Source: Leclercia adecarboxylata (GTDB taxonomy: Bacteria; Pseudomonadota; Gammaproteobacteria; Enterobacterales; Enterobacteriaceae). From it: a stretch of DNA of 64,000 nucleotides. Of this stretch, positions 18,778-29,311 are shown one piece after another (position 1 is the stretch's first letter; every line of letters starts with the position of its first letter). The stretch is from contig NZ_CP040889.1 of NCBI RefSeq assembly GCF_006171285.1, positions 4,154,001 to 4,218,000 of the forward strand, written 5' to 3'. The translations under genes and the position numbers were made by a program. Below the pieces are notes generated by a model, which saw nothing but the letters and a program-made list of their open reading frames with translations, searched no databases and was not told the DNA's origin.

Positions 18778-19383
18778 TTACTTCAACCCTTCCGCTTCCA
18801 GCGCTGCCGCCACGGCAGGACGCTCCGCCATACGCTGCATATAAGCGTCAATATGGCTTAACCCTTCCATGTTCAGCTTCACGGCGCGTGCCCAGCGCAG
18901 GACGGTAAACAGATACGCATCGGCGATGGTAAAGCGCTGACCGCAGATCCACTGCTCATCTTTCAGTGATTCGTTGACGTACTGCAGCTTTTTCTCCAGC
19001 AGGGCGCGGACGGTCGGCTTGTACTCTTCCGGAGTATCCGGGCGGAACAGCGGGGTAAAGCCCTTGTGCAGTTCGGTGGCGATGTAGTTCATCCACTCGA
19101 TGGTCTTATAGCGGGCAATGCTGCCGGTAGGGGCCAGCAGCTGGCGGTCTGCCACGCTGTCGGCGAGGTATTGCATGATGGCAACCCCTTCGGTCAGCAG
19201 GGTACCGTCTTCCAGCAGCAGGGCCGGAACCTGGCCTTTAGGATTCACCGCGAAAAAATCATCGCCGTTTTCCAGACGCTTTTTCATCAGATCAACACCG
19301 TTAAGGGTGAAGTCTTTACCGCTCTCGCGCAGCGTAATGTGGGAGGCAAGAGAGCAGGCGCCTGGTTTATAGAACAGTTTCAT
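18778..19383 (-). CDS. gstA: Glutathione S-transferase GstA
   Basis: Beta-class GST of 201 residues (E. coli 201). The thioredoxin-like N-terminal domain has the family [12 protein letters not shown] segment with the active-site Cys10, and [14 protein letters not shown] for glutathione binding; an all-helical C-terminal domain follows with the N-capping motif FTIADAYLF. It conjugates or peroxidatically reduces electrophiles. Confidence 0.95.
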   Translation of the reverse strand: MKLFYKPGACSLASHITLRESGKDFTLNGVDLMKKRLENGDDFFAVNPKGQVPALLLEDGTLLTEGVAIMQYLADSVADRQLLAPTGSIARYKTIEWMNYIATELHKGFTPLFRPDTPEEYKPTVRALLEKKLQYVNESLKDEQWICGQRFTIADAYLFTVLRWARAVKLNMEGLSHIDAYMQRMAERPAVAAALEAEGLK

Positions 19384-19432
19384 CGGTCACTCCTGTTTAC
19401 GTAGGTTTACTCTATGTTAGTGCGCCACAAGG

Positions 19433-19465
19433 TAAAAAAAAAGCCGCTAACGCACAGTTAGCGGC
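19433..19465 (-). terminator. Terminator downstream of dtpA
   Basis: On the minus strand GCCGCTAAC-TGTGC-GTTAGCGGC is followed by a run of ten T. Perfect 9-bp stem. Confidence 0.92.
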
Positions 19466-19491
19466 TTCCGTTCAGTCGTTTCCCGATGACA

Positions 19492-21000
19492 TTACGCGGT
19501 GGCGGTTTTGCTCGCTTTAGCGGTAGTGTCGTCGTCCTGAGTCATGCGGTTCAGTTTCGGCGCAGTCAGCATCATCAGCGCAGCGATGACCGCGGTGGCG
19601 ATACCAATCTGCAGGAACACGTCGCCGTAGACATGCAGGGACTGCAGCGGATCGGTCACGTCAGATGGCACGGCCATCAGGTTCGCGATTTTACCGGCGA
19701 TGATGGCAGCACCGGCAGTGGTCAGGAACCAGCTACCCATGATGAAGCCCATCAGACGCTGTGGAACCAGCTGTGCAACCATCGCGAGGCCCAGACCGGA
19801 GATCATCAGCTCACCGATAGACTGCAGCGCGTAGCTCAGGATCAGCCAGTTAACGGAGACGATACCCGCGTCGCTGGCGAACTTCGCACCCAGCGGCAGC
19901 ACGAGGAACGCACCAGAGCACAGCACCATACCGACAGCAAACTTGTGCGGCATTGGCAGGCGGTCGCCCATCTTGTTGTAGATAGCAGCCAGAATCGGGC
20001 TACCAATCATGATCCAGAACGGGTTCAGGGCCTGGAACTGCTCAGGTTCGAACGCGATACCCAGGATAGAGTGCTCAACGTTACGGATCGCGAAGAAGTT
20101 CAGAGAAGTCGGCATCTGGCTGTAGAGCACGAAGAAGACAATGGCTTCAACCATCAGGATGAAGGCAACGATCATCTTACGGCGCGCTGCGCCCTGCATA
20201 GAGAAAGCTTCTTTCGCGAAGATGCAGACGATACCCAGCGCAACCACGCCCAGCACCGCACGGGCGATACCCTGGTTGTGCAGCAGCCAGGTCGCAATAG
20301 CAACCAGCACCACAACACCGACGATAGTTGCCAGCAGTTTGCCTTTCTGCACCGGGGCAAAGTCAGGTTTTGAACCGTAGTCTTTAACCCAGCTGCGGCA
20401 GAACAGGAAGTTCACCACGGTAATCAGCATACCGACGAAGCTCAGGGCAAACGCCACGCTCCAGCCGAATTTCGCTGCCAGCCACGGGGTTGCCAGCATA
20501 GAGAAGAAGGAACCGATGTTGATGGACATGTAGTACATGGTGAATGCACCGTCCAGACGTGGGTCATCTTTCTTATAGCAGGTAGAAAGCAGGGAAGACG
20601 GGTTCGCTTTGAACAGGCCGTTACCGACCGCGATGGTCGCCATACCCATATACACTACGCCGGCATCGTGACCGGACCATGCCACCAGACCATAACCGAT
20701 AGCCAGAACGATGGCGCCCAGCAGGATGACACGTTTGGTACCCAGCACTTTATCGCCCAGCCAGCCGCCAATCGCGACCAGACCGTACACCAGAGCACTG
20801 AAGGAAGAGAACAGCGTGATGGAATCGGCTTCGGACATACCCAGTTGTTTAACCAGGTAAACCGCCATGATCCCTTGCAGACCGTAGTAACCAAAACGCT
20901 CCCACAGCTCAATAGAGAAAATGAGATAGAACGATTTCGGTTGTTTGAAAGCGTTAAGACTTACGCTCTCTTCAGCTGGTTTATTGTTTGCAGTAGACAC
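19492..21000 (-). CDS. dtpA: DtpA, di-/tripeptide:proton symporter (POT family)
   Basis: 502-residue inner-membrane transporter (E. coli DtpA/TppB 500) with about 14 membrane segments. The POT signature ExxERFxYYG occurs near residue 33 ([14 protein letters not shown]), and the second motif region is near residues 155-165 ([14 protein letters not shown]). It imports di- and tripeptides with protons. The long 615-bp upstream region likely carries its control elements; E. coli tppB is OmpR-dependent. A strong terminator follows the gene. Confidence 0.96.
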   Translation of the reverse strand: MSTANNKPAEESVSLNAFKQPKSFYLIFSIELWERFGYYGLQGIMAVYLVKQLGMSEADSITLFSSFSALVYGLVAIGGWLGDKVLGTKRVILLGAIVLAIGYGLVAWSGHDAGVVYMGMATIAVGNGLFKANPSSLLSTCYKKDDPRLDGAFTMYYMSINIGSFFSMLATPWLAAKFGWSVAFALSFVGMLITVVNFLFCRSWVKDYGSKPDFAPVQKGKLLATIVGVVVLVAIATWLLHNQGIARAVLGVVALGIVCIFAKEAFSMQGAARRKMIVAFILMVEAIVFFVLYSQMPTSLNFFAIRNVEHSILGIAFEPEQFQALNPFWIMIGSPILAAIYNKMGDRLPMPHKFAVGMVLCSGAFLVLPLGAKFASDAGIVSVNWLILSYALQSIGELMISGLGLAMVAQLVPQRLMGFIMGSWFLTTAGAAIIAGKIANLMAVPSDVTDPLQSLHVYGDVFLQIGIATAVIAALMMLTAPKLNRMTQDDDTTAKASKTATA

Positions 21001-21591
21001 ATATACCTCTTTTTTTACATCCCATATTAACGGGGGTGTTCACAGCGTGATGACCGTAGTCCATCCGCTTTATAGTTATAGTGGGAGGGGAAACGGCGGG
21101 TAATGTTCACTATCCTGACCCATCTGGCAAGGTGTTTGTAATAGTCTGTTACATTTAACTCTTGCCCTATAATGCGCCAGAAACCTAAATGTTATTTAGC
21201 GTTAAATTTTACCGTTGCGTTGAAACTGGTTTTTTTCACTGTCAGTAAGGGGAAAAAATCGCCATGTGGCGATATGTTCTGCTGTAAAAGGTGTTAAGCA
21301 GTGATATGGCCTGCATTCTGAAAAATACCCGGACATATCTACGGGCATAAAGGGGATAATTATTGATGCTGTAAGGCCTTGATAGCCTTTTTGACACATA
21401 AAATTAACAGCGTGTGAACAGGGTGATCTCGATCACATTTATATAGAAAATTTCGCTGACGAAAAAACAATTAACCTGTTTGATTGTTATATAGCCGCAC
21501 AATGCGCGAAGCATGCACTTTAGCTCAGCTGGAAAAACTGCAAAAGGCGAGGGAAAAAGATAGTCATGCTTAGTGTAAGGGATTTACATCA
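21001..21591. promoter_or_regulatory. Long regulatory region upstream of dtpA
   Basis: About 590 bp between the nth terminator and dtpA with no convincing gene. A 65-codon frame at 21202-21399 on the minus strand has no ribosome site. The part nearest dtpA has a TATAAC about 70 bp before the start and GTAACAGACTATTACAAAC about 125 bp upstream, compatible with OmpR control known for tppB. A CRP-like site is described separately. Confidence 0.45.
21422..21437. promoter_or_regulatory. CRP-like palindrome
   Basis: GTGA-TCTCGA-TCAC flanked by G and A matches the TGTGA-N6-TCACA consensus in all core positions. It lies about 430 bp upstream of dtpA, so its target is unclear; an unannotated transcript in this gap is possible. 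Confidence 0.5.
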
Positions 21592-21616
21592 TGAAAAAAC
21601 CGTCGGATGACGGTTT
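21592..21616 (-). terminator. Terminator of the rsx-nth operon
   Basis: Minus strand AAACCGTC-ATCC-GACGGTTT followed by T tract; the stem overlaps the nth stop codon. Confidence 0.85.
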
Positions 21617-22251
21617 CAGGCATCGGTTTTCTCTTTATATTCACAGAGATCTTCAATAATACAGGAGCCGCAGCGGGGCTTACGCGCAATGCAGGTGTAA
21701 CGCCCGTGCAGGATCAGCCAGTGGTGGCAGTCGACCTTAAACTCCGCCGGAACCACCTTCAGCAGCTTATCTTCAACCTGCTCCACGTTTTTGCCCGGGG
21801 CGAAATTCGTCCGGTTGCAGACGCGGAAGATGTGGGTATCCACGGCAATGGTCGGCCAGCCAAAGGCGGTATTCAGCACCACGTTGGCGGTTTTGCGGCC
21901 CACGCCGGGCAGGGCTTCCAGCGCAGCGCGATCTTCCGGTACTTCGCCACCGTGCAGTTCTATCAGCATCCGGCAGGTTTTAATCACGTTCTCGGCTTTG
22001 CTGTTAAACAGGCCGATGGTCTTGATGTACGACTTTACCCCCTCGACGCCCAGCTCCAGCATCGCCTGGGGCGTGTTGGCTACGGGATAGAGCTTGGCGG
22101 TGGCTTTGTTCACGCTCACGTCCGTAGCCTGCGCGGAGAGCAGGACCGCGATCAGCAGCTCAAACGGCGAGGTGAAGTTCAGTTCGGTCGTCGGGTGCGG
22201 GTTGTTATCCCGCAGGCGCTGCAAAATAGTTAAACGCTTCTCTTTGTTCAT
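21616..22251 (-). CDS. nth: Endonuclease III
   Basis: Bifunctional DNA glycosylase/AP lyase for oxidised pyrimidines, 211 residues as in E. coli. The HhH motif LPGVGRKTANVV carries the catalytic Lys120, with Asp138 in VDTHIFRV. The C-terminal [4Fe-4S] loop has the pattern C-x6-C-x2-C-x5-C. The nth start overlaps the rsxE stop (TGATG), so it is translationally coupled to the rsx operon. Confidence 0.98.
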   Translation of the reverse strand: MNKEKRLTILQRLRDNNPHPTTELNFTSPFELLIAVLLSAQATDVSVNKATAKLYPVANTPQAMLELGVEGVKSYIKTIGLFNSKAENVIKTCRMLIELHGGEVPEDRAALEALPGVGRKTANVVLNTAFGWPTIAVDTHIFRVCNRTNFAPGKNVEQVEDKLLKVVPAEFKVDCHHWLILHGRYTCIARKPRCGSCIIEDLCEYKEKTDA

Positions 22252-22934
22252 CAGGCCTTCTCAGGGATCCCTTCCTCTGCGCTGCGAGCGGCAGCGCGGC
22301 GTTTGCGCTTCTCATCAATCAGGTATTTCACCGCCAGCATCATGCCGAGGCCAATAAACGCGCCAGGGGGCAGCATCGCCAGCAGGAACGGCGTATCGGT
22401 GTGGAACACTTCAATGCGCAGGGCTTTGGCCCAGCCGCCCAGCAGCGCGTCCGCGCCGTCGAACAGGGTGCCGTTGCCGAGGATTTCGCGCATCGAGCCC
22501 AGCACGAACATCGCTCCGGTTGCCCCCATCCCGATGGCAAAGCCATCAAGGGCGGAAATGAGCGGATCGTTTTTCACCGCAAAGGCTTCGGCGCGTCCCA
22601 CCACAATACAGTTGGTCACGATCAGCGGGATAAAAATCCCCAGCGACTGATAAAGACCAAAGGCGTAAGCGTTGATCAGCATCTGCACGACGCTTACCAC
22701 CGAGGCGATGATCATCACGTAGATCGGAATACGAATTTCTGACGGCGTCCAGCGACGCAGGGCAGAGATCGACAGATTGGTCAGGGTCAGCACCAGCGTA
22801 GTGGCAAGGCCCAGACCCAGGGCGTTGGTGGCGGTCGAAGTGACGGCCAGCAGCGGACACATCCCCAGCAGCTGCACCAGGGCGGAGTTGTTCTTCCACA
22901 GCCCCTGGACAATAACCTCTTTAACCTGGCTCAT
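22251..22934 (-). CDS. rsxE: RsxE, membrane subunit of the SoxR-reducing complex
   Basis: 227-residue integral membrane protein (NqrD/RnfE family, about six segments), homologous to E. coli RsxE. With the other Rsx proteins it forms an Rnf-type membrane redox complex that passes electrons to keep SoxR reduced. Conserved segments include [17 protein letters not shown] and [13 protein letters not shown]. The ATG at 22934 gives [11 protein letters not shown]; two extra residues from an earlier start are not supported. The C-terminal tail is Lys/Arg/Ala-rich. Confidence 0.95.
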   Translation of the reverse strand: MSQVKEVIVQGLWKNNSALVQLLGMCPLLAVTSTATNALGLGLATTLVLTLTNLSISALRRWTPSEIRIPIYVMIIASVVSVVQMLINAYAFGLYQSLGIFIPLIVTNCIVVGRAEAFAVKNDPLISALDGFAIGMGATGAMFVLGSMREILGNGTLFDGADALLGGWAKALRIEVFHTDTPFLLAMLPPGAFIGLGMMLAVKYLIDEKRKRRAAARSAEEGIPEKA

Positions 22935-22936
22935 GA

Positions 22937-23557
22937 TCACTCCTCACAGGCGGGCAGATTGTTAATTTGCGCAGGCAGCGTTTGCGCGTAGACGCCCGCG
23001 CGCTTAACGGCATTCACCACCGCTCGCGGGGTGATGGTCGCACCGGTAAACTGATCGAATTCGCCGCCATCTTTTTTCACTGCAAACGCCGGATCGTCAA
23101 TACCGTGGATGGTTTTACCAGCGAAATGCAAAATCCAGTCGCTTAAGCGGGTTTCGATTTTATCCCCAAGCCCTGGCGTTTCGTGATGCTGAGTCACGCG
23201 CGTGCCCAGCACGGTGCCGGAGAAATCGGTGCCGACCAGCAGTTGAATAGCGCCAGAGTAACCGTCCGGGGCCGTCGCTTCCATCACCACGCCGACCGGG
23301 GTATCGCCTTTACGGGCAATATAGATACGGTGAGTACCTTTGCCCAGCGCCGGAGCCTGAACAAGGTAGCAGCTCTTCTGCAGTTCGTTGTCGTACAAAT
23401 CGGCCGGAATAACCTGGTCAAACAGTGCCTTCTGCTGACGGGCCGCCTGTTCATCAATGGTGGATTTGGTTAACCCGTTGACCAGTGCGGTCAGGCCGGT
23501 CAGCACAGCGGCAAAGAGCGCCAGGGTCATGCCGTGTTTTTGCATCGTTTTTAACAT
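22937..23557 (-). CDS. rsxG: RsxG, FMN-carrying subunit of the SoxR-reducing complex
   Basis: 206 residues (E. coli 206), one N-terminal membrane anchor and a periplasmic domain. FMN is covalently bound through a phosphoester on the threonine of the motif TGATIT (in [15 protein letters not shown]). The ATG at 23557 gives MLKTMQKHG, chosen over a much longer frame that overlaps rsxD. The gap to rsxE is 2 bp. Confidence 0.96.
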   Translation of the reverse strand: MLKTMQKHGMTLALFAAVLTGLTALVNGLTKSTIDEQAARQQKALFDQVIPADLYDNELQKSCYLVQAPALGKGTHRIYIARKGDTPVGVVMEATAPDGYSGAIQLLVGTDFSGTVLGTRVTQHHETPGLGDKIETRLSDWILHFAGKTIHGIDDPAFAVKKDGGEFDQFTGATITPRAVVNAVKRAGVYAQTLPAQINNLPACEE

Positions 23558-23567
23558 GACGTATTCC

Positions 23568-24620
23568 TTAGCGATGGCCGTACACGCGCGGACGAGTGTA
23601 GTAGTCGATGAGCGGTACGGTAATGTTCGCCAGCAGCACGGCGAAGGCCACGCCGTCCGGATAACCGCCAAAGCTGCGGATCAGCCATACCAGCAGACCG
23701 GCCAGCGCACCAAAAATCAGGCGACCACGGTTCGTGGTGGAGGCCGTCACCGGGTCGGTCAGAATAAAGAATGCGCCCAGCATGGTGGCACCAGAGAGCA
23801 GATGGATCTGCGGCGATGCCAGCGACTCCGGCGAGAACGCCCAGCCCAGCCCGGAACAGACCGCCAGAGTGACCAGGAAGCTCACCGGGATATGCCAGCG
23901 GATTGCTTTCTGCCACAGCAGAAACAGCCCGCCCGCCAGATAAGCGAGGTTAACCCACTGCCAGCCTGCGCCCGCCAGCACACCGCTGTAAATCGGGTAC
24001 TGCAGGATCTGCTCCACGCTATGACCCGCGTGCAGGGAGGTTTTGAAGGTATCGAGCGGTGTTGCCTGGCTGATGCCGTCCACGCCCATGCGCAGGCTGT
24101 TCATATCAGCGCCGCTGGCGGTATGGCCAGAGAAGATCACCTGCACGGCATCCAGTAAACCTGGCACCGTTGCGGCGATGTCATGCGGCGGCAGCCAACT
24201 GGTCATCTGCACCGGGAAGGAGATCAGCAGCACCACGTAGCCAATCATCGCCGGGTTAAAGGGGTTGTGCCCCAGGCCGCCATACAGCTGCTTGGCGATG
24301 ATCACCGCAAATACGGTGCCGAGCACCACCATCCACCAGGGGGCGAAGGGGGGAATACTGATAGCCAGCAGCAGACCGGTAAGCAGGGCGGAGTTGTCCG
24401 CCAGAATTTTGCTTACCGCCATTTTACGCAGCTTAAGCACCAGCGCTTCAGCCGCCAGGGCGCTGACACAGCCGAGGATAATTTGCAGCAGCGTACCCCA
24501 GCCGAAAAACCAGAACTGAACGGCAATGCCCGGCAGCGCGGCCAGGCAAACCAGCATCATAATGCGCGATGTCTGGCGCTGGTTATGGGTATAAGGGGAG
24601 CTTGCGATTCTGAAAACCAT
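23568..24620 (-). CDS. rsxD: RsxD, membrane flavin subunit
   Basis: 350-residue integral membrane protein (NqrB/RnfD family; E. coli 352) with about ten segments. The flavinylation motif SGAT is present in [13 protein letters not shown]. It begins directly after the rsxC stop codon, with no gap, so coupling is expected. Confidence 0.96.
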   Translation of the reverse strand: MVFRIASSPYTHNQRQTSRIMMLVCLAALPGIAVQFWFFGWGTLLQIILGCVSALAAEALVLKLRKMAVSKILADNSALLTGLLLAISIPPFAPWWMVVLGTVFAVIIAKQLYGGLGHNPFNPAMIGYVVLLISFPVQMTSWLPPHDIAATVPGLLDAVQVIFSGHTASGADMNSLRMGVDGISQATPLDTFKTSLHAGHSVEQILQYPIYSGVLAGAGWQWVNLAYLAGGLFLLWQKAIRWHIPVSFLVTLAVCSGLGWAFSPESLASPQIHLLSGATMLGAFFILTDPVTASTTNRGRLIFGALAGLLVWLIRSFGGYPDGVAFAVLLANITVPLIDYYTRPRVYGHR

Positions 24621-26738
24621 TTAATCCTCGTTAACTGCCTGCTGTGCGGCTTTCTTCGCCTGAACGCGCGCGATGGCGGCAGCAACTGCCGCCTTGCGTG
24701 GATCGTCATTGGCTGCCGGTTCTTCTTCCTGCTGCGCCGCCTTGCGTGCTTTGGCACGAGCGATGGCCGCCTCGACCGCGGCTTTACGCGGATCGACAGG
24801 GGATTTTTCTTCCGGGGTCGTTTCCGGCTGCGCCGCTTTACGGGCTTTGGCGCGGGCAATGGCCGCTTCGACCGCGGCTTTGCGTGGGTCGACCGGCGTC
24901 TGTTCGATCTGAATGTCGTCCGGCTGCGCCGCTTTGCGGGCTTTCGCGCGGGCAATCGCCGCTTCGACGGCGGCTTTACGTGGATCGACCGGAGCCGGTT
25001 CGGCCTGGCTTTCTTCCGGCTGGGCCGCTTTACGGGCTTTGGCGCGGGCAATCGCCGCTTCCACCGCCGCTTTACGCGGATCGGCTTCCGGCTGCGCTGC
25101 GGCTGCCTGGGCTTTTTCTGCCTGCCGCGCCCGGGCCTCGGCTTTACGCGCTTCGCGGGCGGCAATCATCTCGCTGTTATCCGGGCGCTGACCTGCCGGG
25201 ATCACCACATCTTCGGTAGCAGTGGCTTTCTTCTCGCGCACGCGGGCCAGGGCGGCGTTGATGGCGTCCTGATCTTTCGCCGCAGGCTGAACCGCGGCTT
25301 TCTTGTGGCGCTCCTCGCGGGCGGCTTTCTCACGCTCAAGACGCTGCTGGCGCGCTTCAAAACGTGCTTTGGCTTCGGCAGCACGCTTCTCTTCCTGGGC
25401 GATGGCGTAAATTTCGGCTTTCTCGACGCGGAAATACTGCACCAGCGGAATATTGCTCGGACAAACCCAGGCGCAGGCACCGCACTCGATACAGTCGGCG
25501 AGGTTGTGGGATTTTGCTTTGTCGTGGATCTGCCCTTTGCTGTACCAGTACAGCTGCTGGGGCAGCAGATCTGCCGGACAGGCGTCGGCGCAGGCGCTAC
25601 AGCGAATGCAGCCTTTCTCTTCCTGCTCTTCGCCCATTTCGCTGGCGGACGGTGCCAGCAGGCAGTTGGTAATTTTTACGACCGGGACATCGAGCCACGG
25701 CAGGGTAAAGCCCATCAGCGGCCCGCCCATGATCACCATCTGCTCAGCGCTCGGGCAGAAACCGGCCTGATCGAGCAGGTGGCGGACAGGAGTGCCGAGA
25801 CGCGCCCAGACGTTGCCCGGACGGCTGACGGCTTCACCGGTGAGGGTAACGACGCGCTCGGTGAGCGGTTCGCCGTCAATGACCGCACGTTTCACGGCAT
25901 AGGCGGTGCCGACGTTCTGCATCAGCACGCCGATATCAGACGAACGACCGCCGTGGGGAACCTGCTTGCCGGTTAAGATCTGGGTCAGCTGCTTCGCACC
26001 GCCCGAAGGGTATTTGGTCGGGATCACGCGCAGGCCGATGTCGTGGCTACCCGCCAGCACCGCACGCAGCATGGAGATGGCCTGCGGCTTGTTATCTTCG
26101 ATGCCGATCAGGACTTCCTGCGGCTGCAGAATGTGCGCGAGGATACGAATACCCTCGACGATTTGCGCCGCGCAGTCCTGCATCAGACGATCGTCCGCTG
26201 TAATGTAGGGTTCGCACTCGGCGGCGTTGATGATCAGGGTCTTAATCTTATCGCCGCCGCCCTGCAGTTTGTTGCCGGTCGGGAAGCCTGCGCCGCCCAG
26301 ACCGGCGACGCCGGACTGATGGATGCGGGCGATCAGCTCTTCCCGGCTGTGGCTGCGGTAGTCGCTCCAGCCGTCGCGCTCGATCCAGCGATCTTCGCCA
26401 TCGGCTTCAATCACGATGCACATTTCAGACAGCGCGGAAGGGTGGGCCACCGTATGGGGGGCAATCGCCACCACGGTGCCGGAGGTCGGGGCATGTACAG
26501 GCAGCATACGCCCGCGCCCGAAGGTCAGGGGCTGGCCGCGTAACACGCTGTCGCCGGGCTTCACGCACAGCTCACCCTCAGCGCCGATGTGCTGTTTCAG
26601 AGGGATAATAAAACGGTTGGCCAGCGGTATCTGGCGCAGCGGCGTGCCGCTGGACTGGGTTTTCATCTCCGGCGGGTGAATACCGCCGTCGAAATCCCAG
26701 ATCTTCTCTTTTCTGAAGGCAGAAAATAACTTAAGCAT
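24621..26738 (-). CDS. rsxC: RsxC, NADH-binding/iron-sulfur subunit with Ala-rich C-terminal repeats
   Basis: 705 residues (E. coli 740). The NqrA/RnfC-like N-terminal part contains a flavin/NADH region ([13 protein letters not shown]), followed by two [4Fe-4S] motifs, [12 protein letters not shown] and [12 protein letters not shown], and a C-terminal tail made of five near-identical repeats of about 32 residues each starting DPRKAAV. The repeat number varies between strains, which explains the length difference from E. coli. The start overlaps the rsxB end by 8 bp. Confidence 0.96.
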   Translation of the reverse strand: MLKLFSAFRKEKIWDFDGGIHPPEMKTQSSGTPLRQIPLANRFIIPLKQHIGAEGELCVKPGDSVLRGQPLTFGRGRMLPVHAPTSGTVVAIAPHTVAHPSALSEMCIVIEADGEDRWIERDGWSDYRSHSREELIARIHQSGVAGLGGAGFPTGNKLQGGGDKIKTLIINAAECEPYITADDRLMQDCAAQIVEGIRILAHILQPQEVLIGIEDNKPQAISMLRAVLAGSHDIGLRVIPTKYPSGGAKQLTQILTGKQVPHGGRSSDIGVLMQNVGTAYAVKRAVIDGEPLTERVVTLTGEAVSRPGNVWARLGTPVRHLLDQAGFCPSAEQMVIMGGPLMGFTLPWLDVPVVKITNCLLAPSASEMGEEQEEKGCIRCSACADACPADLLPQQLYWYSKGQIHDKAKSHNLADCIECGACAWVCPSNIPLVQYFRVEKAEIYAIAQEEKRAAEAKARFEARQQRLEREKAAREERHKKAAVQPAAKDQDAINAALARVREKKATATEDVVIPAGQRPDNSEMIAAREARKAEARARQAEKAQAAAAQPEADPRKAAVEAAIARAKARKAAQPEESQAEPAPVDPRKAAVEAAIARAKARKAAQPDDIQIEQTPVDPRKAAVEAAIARAKARKAAQPETTPEEKSPVDPRKAAVEAAIARAKARKAAQQEEEPAANDDPRKAAVAAAIARVQAKKAAQQAVNED
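24624..25082 (-). repeat. In-frame tandem repeats, five copies of about 96 bp in rsxC
   Basis: Residues 553-705 of RsxC consist of three units of 32, one of 30 and a terminal one of 27 residues. Each has a conserved [20 protein letters not shown] half and a variable acidic/Pro half. Charge alternation suggests long amphipathic helices. The high identity makes the region prone to slippage and to assembly error. Confidence 0.92.
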
Positions 26739-27309
26739 GTCGTTCCACAGGAATAATGCGCACCGGAATGGTCTGAAGATCCCATTTCCAGCTGTCAGTT
26801 GTGGTTGCTACCGGGCGTAACTCAATGCACTGGGTCGGGCAGGGGGCAACACAGAGGTTACAGCCGGTACACAGATCTTCCATCACGGTATGCATGGCGC
26901 GCGTGGCGCCCACGATGGCATCCACCGGGCAGGCCTGAATACATTTGGTGCAGCCGATGCAGTTGGGCTCATCAATCACCGCCAGCATGCGCACCGGCTC
27001 CTGGGCGCTTTCGTCACCGTCGACCGGCTGGGGTTCCACGTTCAGCAGTCCGGCAATTTTGAGCATTACCGCTTCGCCGCCAGGGGCACAGCGGTTAATT
27101 TTCTCGCCGCCGGTGCCCACCGCCTCGGCGTAAGGGCGACAGCCAGGGTAGCCGCACTGCCCGCACTGGCTTTGCGGCAGCAGCTCATCAATTTTCTCGA
27201 CAACCGGATCGTCCTCCACCGCAAAGCGGCGTGAGGCGTAACCGAGAATAACGCCAAACAGCAGCCCCAGAACGCCGAGGACAGCAATGGCAATCCAGAT
27301 TGCATTCAT
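26731..27309 (-). CDS. rsxB: RsxB, iron-sulfur subunit
   Basis: 192 residues (E. coli 192). An N-terminal membrane helix is followed by a 4Fe-4S motif ([15 protein letters not shown]) and two ferredoxin motifs, [12 protein letters not shown] and [12 protein letters not shown]. It transfers electrons within the Rsx complex. It overlaps rsxA by 1 bp and rsxC by 8 bp. Confidence 0.97.
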   Translation of the reverse strand: MNAIWIAIAVLGVLGLLFGVILGYASRRFAVEDDPVVEKIDELLPQSQCGQCGYPGCRPYAEAVGTGGEKINRCAPGGEAVMLKIAGLLNVEPQPVDGDESAQEPVRMLAVIDEPNCIGCTKCIQACPVDAIVGATRAMHTVMEDLCTGCNLCVAPCPTQCIELRPVATTTDSWKWDLQTIPVRIIPVERHA

Positions 27310-27890
27310 TACAACTTCACCAGACCACTAAAGCCCATAAAGGCCAGAGACATAAGACCGGCGGTAACCAGCGCGATAGCGTTACCGCGAAACGGTGCCG
27401 GGATATCGGCCGCGACCAGGCGTTCGCGGATCGCCGCAAACAGTACCATCACCAGCGAGAAGCCGACCGCTGCGGAAAAGCCGTACAGCGCCGACTGCAG
27501 GAAATTGTGCCCAAGGTTAATGTTGAGCAGCGCCACGCCGAGCACAGCACAGTTGGTGGTGATCAGCGGCAGGAAGATGCCGAGCAGGCGGTAGAGCGCC
27601 GGGCTGGTTTTACGCACCACCATTTCGGTGAACTGCACCACCACAGCGATAACCAGAATAAAGGCCAGCGTGCGCAGATAGGTCAGACCAAGGGGGATTA
27701 AGATCCAGGTATCTACCCACCAGGCGCAGATCGAGGCCAGGGTCAGCACGAAGGTGGTTGCCAGCCCCATCCCCATCGCCGTTTCCAGCTTTTTGGAGAC
27801 GCCCATAAACGGGCACAGGCCAAGGAACTTCACGAGAACGAAGTTGTTTACCAGCACCGTGCCGACAAAGAGCAGTAAGTAATCGGTCAT
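27309..27890 (-). CDS. rsxA: RsxA, membrane subunit of the SoxR-reducing complex
   Basis: 193-residue integral membrane protein (NqrE/RnfA family, six segments), the first gene of rsxABCDGE-nth. Conserved regions [18 protein letters not shown] and [13 protein letters not shown] are visible, each with the Cys that in homologues coordinates a membrane-embedded iron-sulfur cluster with RsxE. A terminator-like hairpin lies between it and ydgK. Confidence 0.97.
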   Translation of the reverse strand: MTDYLLLFVGTVLVNNFVLVKFLGLCPFMGVSKKLETAMGMGLATTFVLTLASICAWWVDTWILIPLGLTYLRTLAFILVIAVVVQFTEMVVRKTSPALYRLLGIFLPLITTNCAVLGVALLNINLGHNFLQSALYGFSAAVGFSLVMVLFAAIRERLVAADIPAPFRGNAIALVTAGLMSLAFMGFSGLVKL

Positions 27891-27904
27891 TATTTAGCCT
27901 GACA

Positions 27905-27945
27905 TAAAAAAGCCGCCTATTATCGGATAAACCGCCGCAGGCGAC
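27905..27945 (-). terminator. Terminator between ydgK and rsxA
   Basis: Minus strand GTCGCCT...AGGCGGC followed by TTTTTT, with an internal loop of about 20 bases that can also pair. It separates ydgK transcripts from the rsx operon. Confidence 0.6.
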
Positions 27946-27966
27946 AACAGGTTAACTGTATGGTTA

Positions 27967-28407
27967 TTACGGGTTCACAAAGGTGTTCTTCACGCGTGCC
28001 GAGCGCTTAAAGTAGGGCACAAACAGCGCGGTCACCAGCAGTGGGAAGAGAAGTTGTCTCAGCGCCAGCGCATCGGAGACCGGCGAAAAAGCGAAGGCCT
28101 TCACGGCCAGCAATACGGAGACAAGCAGCCAGATAATATAGTGCTTAGGCACACTGCGGCGGCGTTTGAAAAACGCAATGGTCAGCCACAGCGTGTAGTA
28201 CCACATGGCAATCGCGAAGGCGAAGGAAATAAACCACATGACAATAGCAGTCGTATTTTGCGCACCAAGCGTCTTTAACGCGTGCGGCGTAATTAACGCA
28301 GTAGAGTAAAGTACCAGGGCCAGCGAGGCACTTAATAATGCAACCAGCAGCCAGGCAAGCGGAGCAAGTAACCAGCCGCCAATTCTTTCTCCAGCCGTAG
28401 TGGTCAT
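27967..28407 (-). CDS. ydgK: YdgK, DUF2569 inner-membrane protein
   Basis: 146-residue protein with four predicted membrane segments, homologous to E. coli YdgK (136). Function unknown. The ATG at 28407 gives MTTTAGERIGGWL; six residues upstream from an alternative start are less likely. Located between cnu and rsxA as in E. coli. Confidence 0.9.
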   Translation of the reverse strand: MTTTAGERIGGWLLAPLAWLLVALLSASLALVLYSTALITPHALKTLGAQNTTAIVMWFISFAFAIAMWYYTLWLTIAFFKRRRSVPKHYIIWLLVSVLLAVKAFAFSPVSDALALRQLLFPLLVTALFVPYFKRSARVKNTFVNP

Positions 28408-28490
28408 GTTCTCTCCCGAAGTCATTAAAGCGCGAACCGCAAATTAGCAGGGGCGAGAGTATATAACATTTCCGGGGAATGAGTATCCTT

Positions 28491-28706
28491 TTAGAGCACG
28501 TAACGCCACACTGACTTAGGCACTTCGCCGACGTTGAACAGGCGTCCACCAGAGACCAGCTCTGCGCGACGGTGATCGGCGGCGCGGTACATGCTGATAA
28601 TCTCCTGATTATCATTCAGGGTATAATTCAGATGATCAAAGAGCTTTTCCAGACTTTCAAGGGAATTAATTTTGCGAAACTTTAATAAATAGTCCTGAAC
28701 TGTCAT
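28491..28706 (-). CDS. cnu: Cnu (YdgT), Hha-family H-NS partner and oriC-binding protein
   Basis: 71-residue small helical protein, same length as E. coli Cnu. It binds the H-NS/StpA N-terminal domain, and in E. coli the cnb site in oriC. Near-identical segments are [31 protein letters not shown] and VPKSVW. The internal ATG at 28706 is used; the longer frame from 28811 reads through an A+T-rich promoter region. Confidence 0.96.
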   Translation of the reverse strand: MTVQDYLLKFRKINSLESLEKLFDHLNYTLNDNQEIISMYRAADHRRAELVSGGRLFNVGEVPKSVWRYVL

Positions 28707-28908
28707 TTTAATAATTTTCCATATACGAGTGAGTAATACCAAAGGAGTAATTCGGTCGAATAATAAACGGTTCAAATAAGACGTAAACATTTTGCAGAAA
28801 CGCATCGGCAAAATTAAGAATATTCTTTGCTGACGAAATCAGGCGTCGGCCGACGCCTGGCGAAGAAGGGTAACGCTGTTCATGACGGCTGGCAATAAGC
28901 AACTGACA

Positions 28909-29079
28909 TCATATGTCACTATTTTTGATCAGTGCATGAGGCTTGGCTTGATTGACCGTATTCACCGGTTCTGGCGGCTGGTAGTTATCAATATGGCTGG
29001 CAATGCCCAGCAATATCACCGACACGCCCAGCACAATCCACCCTGCTAACTCGATAATTCGATTAATTATTGTCGTCAT
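28909..29079 (-). CDS. blr: Blr-like small membrane protein of the divisome
   Basis: 56-residue protein with one membrane helix (residues about 12-27) and the strongly conserved block HIDNYQPPE seen in E. coli Blr (41 residues). Blr joins the cell division machinery and affects resistance to inhibitors of wall synthesis. The homologue here is longer at both ends (MTTII and a tail after QPPE). The genomic position, between cnu and ydgJ and divergent from ydgJ, matches E. coli. Confidence 0.85.
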   Translation of the reverse strand: MTTIINRIIELAGWIVLGVSVILLGIASHIDNYQPPEPVNTVNQAKPHALIKNSDI

Positions 29080-29142
29080 GATTCGTTATTTGTTTTATCC
29101 ATAAATACAGATCCAGAATTTTACAGCGCGCTATGCCTTCCG

Positions 29143-29155
29143 GCAAGCGCTTTGC
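29143..29155. promoter_or_regulatory. LacI/GalR-type operator-like palindrome upstream of ydgJ
   Basis: GCAAGCGCTTTGC resembles the GCAAnCGnTTGC palindrome of LacI/GalR-family operators with one extra base. It lies in the divergent blr/ydgJ region. The regulator is not known. Confidence 0.3.
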
Positions 29156-29311
29156 ATTGATGTTTTACGATTGTATTCAGCGAGTTATAAATGTTAATCA
29201 GAAATTACTGATTGCTTGTGTTGCTTTAAAGCGAGGAGTGCCAGATTAATCTATTGTGAGGTGAGAAGAGATAGTGTGAAATATGAGTGTCAAAAGATGA
29301 GAGGCGATTTC

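Noticed and set aside
21202..21399. 65-codon minus-strand frame upstream of dtpA
   Set aside because: No ribosome site, A+T-rich low-quality composition, no resemblance to known proteins.
21510..21545. TTTAGCTCAGCTGG, like a tRNA D-arm
   Set aside because: No acceptor, anticodon or T-arm can be drawn around it.
24624..25082. Regular repeats resembling a CRISPR array
   Set aside because: The repeats are coding, in frame, 96 bp long with conserved and variable halves both translated in RsxC; no cas genes are near.
24183..25976. A 597-codon frame on the plus strand opposite rsxD/rsxC
   Set aside because: It is the mirror of the GC-rich, repeat-containing rsxC; it has no ribosome site or family resemblance, and rsxC/D are clearly the coding frames.
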